64,000 nt of DNA from NCBI RefSeq assembly GCF_000265425.1, contig NC_018014.1:1364001-1428000 (forward strand), written 5' to 3'. Made by a program: the position numbers and the translations under genes. Shown here one piece after another: positions 1 through 8,128 of this stretch (the stretch's first letter is position 1; the number at the start of each line of letters is the position of its first letter). Source of the DNA: Terriglobus roseus DSM 18391. Lineage in GTDB: Bacteria; Acidobacteriota; Terriglobia; Terriglobales; Acidobacteriaceae. Below the pieces are notes generated by a model. It was not told the DNA's origin and searched no databases. It saw nothing but the letters and a program-made list of their open reading frames with translations.

Positions 1-536
1 GTTGCGTTGAGTGGAATGGACGCGGGCTGCTCTTATGTGGGGACAGCGGTGCAGGCAAGTCGACACTCTCCTACGCCTGTGCGCGGGCGGGGTTTGGTTA
101 CGTCACGGATGACGCTGCTTATCTCCTCTATAGCGGGAACGACCAGATTGTTACGGGCAATAGCCAGAAGGTACGACTGCGACCTGAGAGCGCGGAGTTC
201 TTTCCGGAGATCCGCGACCTGCCGATGACGCCCCGTGCCGCAGGGAAGCCATCGGTTGAGATCGAGACGAGTGAGGGTATCGTGGCGCTGGAAGAGACGC
301 AGGTGGCGGCGATCATCTTTCTAAATCGCCGCACAGGGCAGCAGGCGTTGCTGCCGTATCGTCGCGAGGTGGCTCGCGAGTTCATGCGGCAGCTTCTGTT
401 CGGAACGACGGAGCAGCTTGCGTGGCAGTACAGCACGGTGGAACGACTGCTGGACGCGCCGGTGTTGGAGCTGCATTACACGGATCTGGAGTGGGCGACG
501 CAGCGGCTGAAGCAGTACGCGCAGGACGGTCGCTGA
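1..536 (+). CDS. HPr kinase/phosphorylase-like P-loop protein, 3' part only
   Basis: The reading frame is open from the left edge (first full codon at base 3), so the start lies outside the window. Near the left edge it reads a Walker A loop, GDSGAGKST, preceded by a hydrophobic strand (GLLLC) and followed by an acidic pair (TDDAA). This arrangement resembles the C-terminal kinase domain of HPr kinase/phosphorylase and related small-molecule or peptide kinases. About 178 residues are visible, ending at TGA 534-536. The next gene starts at ATG 536, sharing one base with this stop (TGATG), so the two are probably translationally coupled. Whether it phosphorylates HPr or another substrate cannot be told, because the N-terminal domain is missing. 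Confidence 0.6.
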   Translation, partial: CVEWNGRGLLLCGDSGAGKSTLSYACARAGFGYVTDDAAYLLYSGNDQIVTGNSQKVRLRPESAEFFPEIRDLPMTPRAAGKPSVEIETSEGIVALEETQVAAIIFLNRRTGQQALLPYRREVAREFMRQLLFGTTEQLAWQYSTVERLLDAPVLELHYTDLEWATQRLKQYAQDGR

Positions 537-1807
537 TGGAGGCGGTCCTGAGTGTGGACGAAGTCCTGGAGCAGGTGTCGTTCTGGAGGAGTCCTGCGAG
601 ATGGTTTCGTTCGCAACAGCTTGGGAGTGGCTTCTGGACGTTCTTCTGGGCTGCGTTCTTCTTCGATGCGGGCTTTGCGGTCTACTTTTTCCTCTTCAAT
701 CTGTATCTGGTTGACCTGGGCATGGGCGAGCGAGCGATTGGACTGATTAACGGCGCCGTCACCTTTGGCTCAGTATGTGGCACGCTGCCCGCGGGACTTT
801 TAGCGCGTCGGTTTGGCGTGCGGCCGGTGATGCTTACCTGCTTTGTTGCCGCACCGATCGCCGGCGTCCTCAGAGTACTGTGGATGCAGTTGCCCGCACA
901 GTTGGCACTTGCGTTCCTGGGTGGCCTTGCGATGTGCCTGTGGGGCATCTGCTTCCTGCCCGTGGTGTCAGGGCTGACGACGGAGGGTAACCGCGCCTCG
1001 GCGTTCAGTCTCATCTTTTCGGTGAGCATCGGTACCGGTGCGCTGGGCAGTATGCTTTGCGGCTATCTGCCACGGCTTCTGCATGCGATGGGCATGGCGC
1101 AGCAGCCGGCGGAGATCAAGCGCGGCATCCTGATTGCAGCTAGCGTGCTTGCGTTCGCCGGTCTTGCCTTCGCTCTGCGAGTGCCGGCGGCTGCCAACCG
1201 TAGCGCGGATGGCGGCATGTCGGGTTGGTGGCGAAGCTTCCGGCGGAATGTCCTGATTCGCAGACTGATCCCGCTCATGGCGTTGTGGTCTGCGGTGATT
1301 GCGGCCTTCACGTCCTTCGGCAGCGTCTACCTTGCACGGGGCCTGCATCTCCCGCTGGCTCGGATTGCGATCGTCTTTGCGGCGTCGCAGATCGTGCAGC
1401 TGATCGCGGGTCTGATGACCGCTCCGCTATTCCGTGCGGTTGGCTTGCGTAAGGGAGTCGCTGCAACACAGGTTGCGGTTGCGGTGCTGCTTACACTGTT
1501 GGCGTCCGTGCGGCAGGCGGATGCGGCGACGCTACTCTTCCTTGGCATCTCCGCGGCGCAGTGGATGAGCTCACCCGGCCTGTACAACCTGCTGATGAGT
1601 GGGACGCCGGAAGAGGACCGGGGAGCGGTGGCGGCGCTGGCCATGTTTTGCAATGCGCTGGTGACGACCGTTGCGACGATGCTGGCGGGAGCAGGCTTCG
1701 CCAGTCTGGGTTATCCGTTGATGTTTTTCATACTGGCATGCGCGGCAACGCTGGCAGGGAGCGTCATGCTGCGGCTTCGCGCTTCGCAGGCCGAGGGAGT
1801 CGCATGA
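536..1807 (+). CDS. MFS transporter
   Basis: A 423-residue integral membrane protein of major facilitator size with about twelve hydrophobic segments. The loop between helices 2 and 3 reads PAGLLARRFGVRPV, the MFS signature G-x-L-a-D/R-R-x-G-x-R-x. ATG 536 is chosen because it overlaps the upstream stop (TGATG); an upstream in-frame ATG at 422 would lie inside the kinase-like gene and adds hydrophilic residues with no family look. Coupling to the HPr-kinase-like gene suggests joint function, for example export of a product that the kinase family helps make, but the substrate is unknown. The stop is at 1805-1807, about 100 bp before the next gene. Confidence 0.75.
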   Translation: MEAVLSVDEVLEQVSFWRSPARWFRSQQLGSGFWTFFWAAFFFDAGFAVYFFLFNLYLVDLGMGERAIGLINGAVTFGSVCGTLPAGLLARRFGVRPVMLTCFVAAPIAGVLRVLWMQLPAQLALAFLGGLAMCLWGICFLPVVSGLTTEGNRASAFSLIFSVSIGTGALGSMLCGYLPRLLHAMGMAQQPAEIKRGILIAASVLAFAGLAFALRVPAAANRSADGGMSGWWRSFRRNVLIRRLIPLMALWSAVIAAFTSFGSVYLARGLHLPLARIAIVFAASQIVQLIAGLMTAPLFRAVGLRKGVAATQVAVAVLLTLLASVRQADAATLLFLGISAAQWMSSPGLYNLLMSGTPEEDRGAVAALAMFCNALVTTVATMLAGAGFASLGYPLMFFILACAATLAGSVMLRLRASQAEGVA

Positions 1808-1909
1808 GTCTGTAGAGCAGGATCGTTTCCTGTACTTCTGGAAATGTCATTCCCTTGTCATGGTCCTTCGTTTTCCTGTCGCCGAAGGCGGTTTTAGGAG
1901 GAGAATGGG

Positions 1910-2652
1910 ATGCAAATGTACACGTCTGAGAGAACGGCTTCTGATCTGGGCTTGGGAATCCTCCCCATGGCGGCACGCGCCCAGATCCTTGTCATTGAGG
2001 ACGACGTGCGCATGCAGAAGATCCTGTACCGCCTTTTCACCGAGCAGGGCTACGGCGTTACGATCTGCGGTGATGGACAGGCAGGGTTGGACGCGTTCCG
2101 CGCCTCGCGTCCTGCGGCCGTCGTCCTCGACCTGATGCTGCCCGGTATCTTCGGCCGGGACCTCTGCCGGACGATCAAGTCTGAGCGGAGCGACCTGCCC
2201 GTCATCATCGTCAGCGCGATCAGCGATGTTGCGGACAAGGTACTGCTGCTGGAGCTTGGGGCCGACGACTATGTGACGAAGCCTTCAGCCCGAGGGAGCT
2301 GATGGCACGCGTACAGGCCGCGATTCGGCGAAACCACAAGGCGCCAGCGGTCACCAGCTACAGCTTTGGCGAGTGCGAGATCAACTTCTCAAAGATGAGT
2401 GCCAGCCGAGCCGGTGAACCGGTGATGCTGACCGCGCATGAGTTCAAGTTGTTGCGTTATTTCGTCGATCATGCGGAGCGGGTTCTTAGCCGTGAGGAAC
2501 TGCTGAATGAGGTGTGGGGCTACAACTCCTATCCGACAACCCGAACGGTGGACAATCAGATCCTGAAGTTGCGACAGAAGCTGGAGCCGCATGCCGCCGA
2601 ACCCCGGTATCTGCGGACGGTGCATGGCGCTGGCTACAAGTTTGTTCCGTAA
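1910..2652 (+). pseudogene. OmpR/PhoB-family response regulator, broken by a one-base deletion
   Basis: Two frames together make one OmpR-type regulator. Frame 1 (1910-2302) has a receiver domain: acidic pair EDD, phospho-acceptor Asp at about residue 74 (VVLDLMLPG), switch Ser and the Lys of DDYVTKP. It then reads SARGS and stops at TGA 2300-2302. Adding one T in the ccttc stretch near 2283-2286 restores KPFSPRELMARV, the normal receiver end, and joins the second frame (2302-2652), an intact winged helix (LTAHEFKLLRYF, LSREELLNEVWGY, RTVDNQILKLRQKLE, VHGAGYKFVP). A strong ribosome site AGGAGGAG (1896-1903) precedes ATG 1910. The frameshift is either recent or a sequencing error. ATG 2302 overlaps the new stop (TGATG), so the DNA-binding half could be re-initiated separately. 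Confidence 0.8.
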
Positions 2653-2664
2653 AGTGATGATGCT

Positions 2665-4455
2665 TTGACCGATCCAAGCCCTGGCAATGGAATCCGCACA
2701 CGTGTTCTGTTGCAGGTGTCGGTTGCGCTGATCATCCTGGTGACCATGGCGTGCAGCCTGGTAGTCATCGGCCGCAGTCTGCGGCAGCGTGCCGCGGCGC
2801 AGCTTCATGACGACCTTCAGAATTCACTGCAGACGTTTCAGGATTTGCAACTGCGTCGTCGTGCCTCGCTGGAGCGGGAAAACCGCCTGCTGGCGGCCCT
2901 GCCCACGTTGCGTGCGCTGATGACGACACACGATGCGCGGACGGTGCAGGAGGGTGCGAAGGACTTCCGGAGCCTGAGCGGCAACGACCTTTTTGCCCTG
3001 GTAAATCCCGATGGGACGATCGTCGCGGCAGAGGCCCAGGGCATTCAGAATCAGGAACAGTTGCGTCGCGAACTGGGATCGATCATGACGCATCCTGGGA
3101 AGCGTTACCTGGTGGCGAGCGGAAAGCTCTTTGAGTATTCGGTCGAGCCGGTCTACTTCGGCTCGCCGGAGAGCGGCACGCTGTTGGCCTATGTGATCGA
3201 CGGCTATCTCGTTGACCGGCGTTTGATGCAGGAGGTGGGCCGCGGCGCCGGGGCAGAGGCGCTCTTTCTGGCCGATGACCACGTTGCCGCCAGCACGCTG
3301 CCGGAAGATCGGTTGTTGACACAGGATTGGAGCGCGGCCTTCCCATCCCGGTCCTCGGATGGCGTTGTTCTCATTGGCGGCAGACGGTATCTGGGTGCGA
3401 CGCGCGATCTGCCCGACGGAGCGGGCATGCCGCTGCGGCTGATTGTGCTGAAGTCGTTTGACGAAGCCGAAGAAGTCGAACGGGAGATACGCCGCATCGT
3501 GCTGCTGGTGAGTCTGCTGGCGGTCCTTGGCGGATCTGCGCTGATGATTCTGCTGGCCCGGACGGTAACGTCGCCGCTGGAGCGATTGGCTGCTGCGGTA
3601 CGGGCCTTTGCCGGTGGCGACCGACGCTACCAGTTGCCTGAGGGCGGACCGCAGGAGCTGCGTTACCTGAGCCACGTGCTGGCGGAGATGCGGTACGACA
3701 TCGAGAAGAAGAACCACGCGCTGCTGGAGTCGGAACGGTTGGCGACCATTGGGCGCATGGCCAGTTCGGTGTCGCACGATCTGCGGCATTACCTTGCAGC
3801 GATCTATGCCAACTCCGAGTTCCTTGCTTCTTCGTCCCTGACGACGGAGGAGAGAGCGGAGCTGTTTGAGGAGATCCGGCTTGCCGTGGATGGCACGACC
3901 GATATGCTCGATTCGTTGTTGCTGTTTGGCAGTACGGGGACGGCGGTGCGCCGGGCCGATACGTCGATGCAGTCCGTCGTGCACCGGGCGGTGGCGTTAG
4001 TCCGCGCGCACCCGGATGGTGAGACTGTGAACGTCCATGTGGAGGAATACGAAGGCGACGCCACCGGAGAGATCGATGCCCGACAGATGGAACGTGCGAT
4101 CTACAACCTGTTACTGAACGCGTGCCAGGCGGCTGCGGAGGGGGACGCCTCTCCGCAGGTGACGGTCGCCCTTTCCGGGGAACTGTCTTCGATCTCGGTG
4201 ACGGTTTCCGACTCAGGCCCTGGTGTTCCTGATGCGATCCGTCACTCGCTCTTCGATCCGTTTGTCAGTAAAGGAAAGCAGAAGGGCACGGGGCTGGGGC
4301 TTACACTGGCGAGCAGCGTAGCGCACGAGCATGGTGGCTCCGTGGAATTGATCAGCAGCCGGGCTGGAGAGACGGTCTTCCGCATTACAATCGAGCGGCA
4401 TAACGCCGGCATGGCTTCGAAGCTGCCGGATTCCTCCACCATGGTTTCGCAATGA
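2665..4455 (+). CDS. Membrane sensor histidine kinase
   Basis: A 596-residue kinase begins at TTG 2665, 12 bp after the response regulator stop. One N-terminal transmembrane helix (about residues 14-36), an extracytoplasmic sensor region of about 240 residues, a second helix (about 275-297) and a HAMP linker (TSPLERLAAAVRAFAGGDR) precede the kinase core. The H-box reads SVSHDLRHYLA with the phospho-acceptor His at about residue 371. The ATPase domain has an N-box (NLLLNACQAA), G1 (DSGPGVP) and G2 (GTGLGLTLA). All catalytic motifs are present, so this half of the two-component system looks intact although its partner regulator is frameshifted. The stop overlaps the next start (ATGA at 4452-4455), tying it to the outer-membrane protein downstream. 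The signal sensed is unknown. Confidence 0.85.
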   Translation: MTDPSPGNGIRTRVLLQVSVALIILVTMACSLVVIGRSLRQRAAAQLHDDLQNSLQTFQDLQLRRRASLERENRLLAALPTLRALMTTHDARTVQEGAKDFRSLSGNDLFALVNPDGTIVAAEAQGIQNQEQLRRELGSIMTHPGKRYLVASGKLFEYSVEPVYFGSPESGTLLAYVIDGYLVDRRLMQEVGRGAGAEALFLADDHVAASTLPEDRLLTQDWSAAFPSRSSDGVVLIGGRRYLGATRDLPDGAGMPLRLIVLKSFDEAEEVEREIRRIVLLVSLLAVLGGSALMILLARTVTSPLERLAAAVRAFAGGDRRYQLPEGGPQELRYLSHVLAEMRYDIEKKNHALLESERLATIGRMASSVSHDLRHYLAAIYANSEFLASSSLTTEERAELFEEIRLAVDGTTDMLDSLLLFGSTGTAVRRADTSMQSVVHRAVALVRAHPDGETVNVHVEEYEGDATGEIDARQMERAIYNLLLNACQAAAEGDASPQVTVALSGELSSISVTVSDSGPGVPDAIRHSLFDPFVSKGKQKGTGLGLTLASSVAHEHGGSVELISSRAGETVFRITIERHNAGMASKLPDSSTMVSQ

Positions 4456-5927
4456 AGATACCGCGCAGACTCGCAACGCTCGCCTTGTATATCGCCATGG
4501 GCGGCTGCCGCGTCACGTCGTCTGCGCAGGATGCCGGTGGGGAGACTCCGCAACAGAAGCTGCAGCGGCTGAGCGCGGCGGTTGCACAGGCACAAGCCCA
4601 GATGCAGGCCTACCAGGCGCAGCTGCAGGAGCTGCAAAAGCAGCTTGGCGATCTGCAGTCGCAGCTACAGCCTGCTACCGTCGCTCCTGCGCCGGCTCCG
4701 CTCGCTGCGACGACTGCTTCGACGCAGAACGCGATGGATGAGATTCGAGAGCGACAGGCGATCCAGGAGGCGCAGATCGCCACGCACGATCAGGCCAAGG
4801 TCGAAACGGAGTCAAAGTACCCGGTGAAGCTGAGCGGTTTGATCCTCTTCAACGCCTTTGTGAATACGCGCCGTGTGGATGATACGGTCGATCCCACGTA
4901 TGCGCTTCCCGGCAGTGGCACGACGGGCTTTTCCGTCCGGCAAACCATTTTGGGGCTGGAGGCAAATGGGCCGCATCTGTTCGGTGCAACCAGCCATGCT
5001 GATGTTCATGTGGACTTCTTCGGCAACGGTTCGCAGGCCACCTATGGATCGACCGGAATCCTTCGTCTAAGAACGGCACACGGGTCTCTGCGCTGGAAGA
5101 ACACGGAGGCGTTTGTCGCACTGGATCGCAGTCTGCTGGCGCCGAACATGCCGACTTCACTGGTTGCGACGGCGCAGCCTGTCTTCTCATGGAGTGGTGA
5201 CTTATGGACGTGGAATCCGCAGATCGGTCTGACGCATGAGTTGGCGCTGACGGGATCCAAGCGTCTGCGGCTGCAGGCTGCGTTGATCGATCCGCAGGAC
5301 CCGTTGCTTCCGAATACGACGTCGACGGCGACTTCGACGCGGTCCGAGAAGGGGCGGTGGCCCGGTATCGAGGAGCGCATTGCGTTCGCCGCCGGCGATC
5401 GCTTCAAGGGTCCGGAGTTTGGTGTTGGTGGATACTTCAGTCCGCATCGTACGGGGACCGGACGCCGCTTCGATGCCTGGGCGATCACCGCGGATGCGCG
5501 ACTGCCCATCGGGAAGCATGTTGAGATTACCTCGAACGTCTACCGCGGCGCTGCTCTTGGCGGACTGGGCGGCGGTGGTTATGTCGACTACTTCTATCTT
5601 GATCCGCAGACGGCCGAGAGAGCGTATGCTTTGCGGGCTGCTGGCGGGTGGGCTCAGCTAAAGGTGAAACCTTCCGAGCGGCTCCAGTTCAACGGCGGCT
5701 TCGGTATCGACAACCCGTTTGGCTCGGACATTCGTCTTGTCCGTGCGACACCCAGCACCGCGTACAGCGGCTTGACGAAGAATCGCTCCGCGTTCGGCAA
5801 TGTCATCTTCAGTCCTAGCGCGTACCTGCTCTTCTCGGTTGAATATCGTCGCCTTTGGTCCGATTACCTGGACGGTATACCGCAGCACGCAGACAATATC
5901 GGTGTCAGCGCGGGGTACCGTTTTTGA
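4452..5927 (+). CDS. Outer-membrane porin-like protein with periplasmic coiled coil
   Basis: A 491-residue exported protein. The N-terminus (KIPRRLATLALYIAMGG) is a signal peptide followed by a Gln/Ala/Leu-rich coiled coil (about residues 35-75: QKLQRLSAAVAQAQAQMQ and onward). The rest alternates hydrophobic and polar residues, is rich in Gly/Tyr/Phe, and ends SVEYRRLW...GVSAGYRF with the terminal Phe typical of beta-barrel outer-membrane proteins. The design, coiled coil followed by barrel, resembles acidobacterial porin families. The start overlaps the kinase stop by four bases. Its stop overlaps a TTG start of the cupredoxin gene, so regulator, kinase, barrel and cupredoxin form one transcription unit. 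Substrate not predictable. Confidence 0.65.
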   Translation: MKIPRRLATLALYIAMGGCRVTSSAQDAGGETPQQKLQRLSAAVAQAQAQMQAYQAQLQELQKQLGDLQSQLQPATVAPAPAPLAATTASTQNAMDEIRERQAIQEAQIATHDQAKVETESKYPVKLSGLILFNAFVNTRRVDDTVDPTYALPGSGTTGFSVRQTILGLEANGPHLFGATSHADVHVDFFGNGSQATYGSTGILRLRTAHGSLRWKNTEAFVALDRSLLAPNMPTSLVATAQPVFSWSGDLWTWNPQIGLTHELALTGSKRLRLQAALIDPQDPLLPNTTSTATSTRSEKGRWPGIEERIAFAAGDRFKGPEFGVGGYFSPHRTGTGRRFDAWAITADARLPIGKHVEITSNVYRGAALGGLGGGGYVDYFYLDPQTAERAYALRAAGGWAQLKVKPSERLQFNGGFGIDNPFGSDIRLVRATPSTAYSGLTKNRSAFGNVIFSPSAYLLFSVEYRRLWSDYLDGIPQHADNIGVSAGYRF

Positions 5928-6616
5928 TCAACTCTCGCGTGGCGACCACGATCTTCTACTCGCTTCTTTTGTCCGGTCTGGGATGCACCCCGGCGATCGC
6001 GGCGAACGTTACGGCGCATCTGGCTGCCACGCGGAACGGGAAAGAGCGTAAGCCTCCTGCGGTGATCTGGCTGAAACCGCTGCAGGCGACGATGCCGGAT
6101 GCGCCGATTGCCCGGTACTCCATGCTGCAGAAGGATAAGAGCTTCTCGCCTCATCTGCTGGTCGTTCCGGTGGGCAGCACGGTTGTGTTCCCGAATGCCG
6201 ATCCGTTCTTTCACAATGTCTTTTCGCTCTTCGATGGGCGGCGATTCGATTTGGGTTTGTATGAAGCGGGGTCGGCTCGCTCGATTGTGTTCTCTCGCGA
6301 GGGTGTGTCGTATATTTTCTGCAATATCCATCCAGATATGAGCGCTGTCGTCTTGTCGCTTACGACGCCGTTCTTCAGCGTCGCCGATGGGAATGGCATG
6401 TTTCGTTTGCATGATGTGCCGGAAGGGAACTACGAACTGCATATCTGGGTGGAAGGGCGCCGTGACGATGCGCTGAATCATCTGACGCGTCGCGTCCATG
6501 TCAACGCGGGTCCGTTGGATCTTGGAGAGATTCAGCCTGGTCCGCAGGATTTGCCTGCCGTGCATTTGAATAAGTTCGGCCATCCTTATCCGGAAGATCA
6601 GAAGCCTGCGTACTAG
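5924..6616 (+). CDS. Periplasmic cupredoxin-like (blue copper) protein
   Basis: About 230 residues from TTG 5924, which overlaps the preceding stop as TTGA; an upstream ATG at 5855 would sit deep in the previous gene. The N-terminus (ATTIFYSLLLSGLGCTPAIAA) is a signal peptide. The cupredoxin fold is indicated by VGSTVVFPNADPFFHNVF, with His at about residue 97, and by FCNIHPDM with Cys 133, His 136 and Met 139: the His-Cys-His-Met set of a type 1 copper site. A C-terminal beta domain (FRLHDVPEGNYELHIWVEG) resembles a carboxypeptidase-regulatory-like fold. It probably carries electrons or binds copper in the periplasm. It ends nine bases before the convergent cytochrome c gene. Confidence 0.75.
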   Translation: MINSRVATTIFYSLLLSGLGCTPAIAANVTAHLAATRNGKERKPPAVIWLKPLQATMPDAPIARYSMLQKDKSFSPHLLVVPVGSTVVFPNADPFFHNVFSLFDGRRFDLGLYEAGSARSIVFSREGVSYIFCNIHPDMSAVVLSLTTPFFSVADGNGMFRLHDVPEGNYELHIWVEGRRDDALNHLTRRVHVNAGPLDLGEIQPGPQDLPAVHLNKFGHPYPEDQKPAY

Positions 6617-6625
6617 GCCGTTGCC

Positions 6626-6913
6626 CTAGGGGTGCAGGAATTTTCTCAGCGCCTCATGGTCTTGTTCGCTTAGCGAGGCGCGGACGCGCATGTGTCTTGC
6701 GACGGTCCCTGCGATGCGCGGAGAGAAGCCGTCTGGCGCCGCATGGCATCGCGAACAGTTCTGCTCGAAGACTCTCTGGCCTTCACTGATACGCTGCCTT
6801 GTCGATGTCTTCACTGCTGCTGGCCGTGCCTGGAGTGGTGCAGCCGGGGACTGGGCGACGGCACCAAGCGGCAGCATTAGAAGACACATCACGTGCGCAC
6901 GAATTCTGGTCAT
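6626..6913 (-). CDS. Small periplasmic cytochrome c
   Basis: A 95-residue protein with a signal peptide (TRIRAHVMCLLMLPLGAVAQ) and a single haem-binding motif CSRCH (Cys 53, Cys 56, His 57). A Met near residue 75 (RHMRVRAS) may be the sixth ligand. ATG 6913-6911 is chosen because it shares one base with the stop of the upstream barrel gene (TAATG), implying coupling; a longer in-frame start at 6970 would lie in that gene. It converges on a cupredoxin gene, so two soluble periplasmic redox carriers sit next to each other on opposite strands. Confidence 0.75.
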   Translation of the reverse strand: MTRIRAHVMCLLMLPLGAVAQSPAAPLQARPAAVKTSTRQRISEGQRVFEQNCSRCHAAPDGFSPRIAGTVARHMRVRASLSEQDHEALRKFLHP

Positions 6914-7977
6914 TACTTTTTCCCCTTCCATGCCGGTAGCAGGAAGCGATAGACAATCCCTGTCTCCCAAAGATTGCGATTGCCAGCCGTCGAGAACTGC
7001 CGCGAGTAAGCCGTAAGGATGCGCGTGTTGTGCGGAAGGTTATAGTTCAGGCCGAAGTCGGCGCGTTGGGTGTTGACCAAGGGCAGTCCGTCACTCACAA
7101 CTGTGTCACGCCGCCAGGTCTGCTGGATCCGGAGCACGGGCTCGAAGCGTCCAATCCAACTCTCCAGGCCACCGAAGGCCGTGGTGCGATAGTCGAACTC
7201 CATCCAGTAACCCTGCGCATGATGGCCGCGTGAGAACTCTGAGCGGAAGCGGAATGCAGTGCCGGCCGGCTCCCACCACAGGTGTGCGCCGTAGAAGTTT
7301 TCACGCGTGCCCTGTAACTGACGGTTGTACGAGAGACCAATCTCTACGCGCTTCTGCGGCAGGTAGAGGCTTGATCTGCCGCCGAAGGATCGCTGTGCCC
7401 CGAACTGTTCGTTACCGCTGCGTGCGGAGAAGTAAGCCGCGTAGTCGATGGAGTACTTCGGTCGTGAGATCGCCGATCCGCGAAGCTGCCCACCCAGTCC
7501 TGAACCGGTGCCCTGCGCACCGAGATTGGCGATCAACGGGCCGCTCTGGAAGTTACTGATCCAGATCGGCGAGAGGCGCTCGTTGTAAGTACTGAAGGGT
7601 ATGAGGAAGTCTCCGCCGATGACCGTCAGGTGGGGGTTGAAAAAGTACTCGGCCTGCAGATAGGTAAATGCAGCGAAGTGCGATGTGTCATAGCCGCGGC
7701 CTGGAACCGGCGACGCCGTCTCAAGGATCGCTGCGCGAGACTCGATCTGAAGCCGCGGTCCGATGGGCACCACAATCAGCGGCGCAATGATCGGCATGTA
7801 GGTTGTGTTGCCGCCGTTGGTGCGGGTGAAGAAGCCGGCGCCGCCAGAGATCAAAGGCGTGTCCTGCGCGTGTGCTGCACCCGCGCAGACAAGAGCGATC
7901 GCTAACAGCGCGCGACAGCGTGGGCGGCACCTGTTGCGAAGAGAACTGCTTGCAGAGAAGTCTCGCATGCACAACAC
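6913..7977 (-). CDS. Predicted outer-membrane beta-barrel protein
   Basis: A 354-residue exported protein. An Arg-rich N-terminus is followed by a hydrophobic signal segment (ALLAIALVCAGAAHAQ). The mature part is rich in Gly, Asn, Tyr and aromatic residues in alternating pattern and ends IVYRFLLPAWKGKK. No conserved enzyme motif was recognised. Start may be ATG 7977 or ATG 7968. Its stop overlaps the start of the cytochrome c gene, so the pair is likely one operon, perhaps a porin plus its redox partner. Function unknown. Confidence 0.5.
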   Translation of the reverse strand: MLCMRDFSASSSLRNRCRPRCRALLAIALVCAGAAHAQDTPLISGGAGFFTRTNGGNTTYMPIIAPLIVVPIGPRLQIESRAAILETASPVPGRGYDTSHFAAFTYLQAEYFFNPHLTVIGGDFLIPFSTYNERLSPIWISNFQSGPLIANLGAQGTGSGLGGQLRGSAISRPKYSIDYAAYFSARSGNEQFGAQRSFGGRSSLYLPQKRVEIGLSYNRQLQGTRENFYGAHLWWEPAGTAFRFRSEFSRGHHAQGYWMEFDYRTTAFGGLESWIGRFEPVLRIQQTWRRDTVVSDGLPLVNTQRADFGLNYNLPHNTRILTAYSRQFSTAGNRNLWETGIVYRFLLPAWKGKK

Positions 7978-8023
7978 GCTATGTGCATTCCGCGGCCGAT
8001 GTGTCGTTGCTGCGTCTTGTCCT

Positions 8024-8128
8024 TGTCAGAAGGTTGTCATGTGGTGGGTGACAGGCACGGAGTCATGGGAATGACAAAGTCAACTGCTTCCGACAATCTG
8101 CTGACATTCGCCTTACAGCGACATGACA
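8024..8128. promoter_or_regulatory. Cluster of TGACA/TGTCA boxes before the exopolysaccharide operon
   Basis: Six copies of the pentamer TGACA or its complement lie within 105 bp, at 8024, 8035, 8049, 8072, 8102 and 8124. Two face each other as TGTCA-(9 bp)-TGACA at 8035-8053. By chance one would expect well under one copy. They sit between two divergent units and just before the start of the large exporter gene. They may be binding sites for a regulator of the operon; no protein is known and spacing is irregular. Confidence 0.3.

Noticed and set aside
2302..2652. Treating the winged-helix half as an independent regulator gene
   Set aside because: Restoring one base gives a normal OmpR-type protein, so a frameshift is the simpler reading; the restart is noted as a possibility only.
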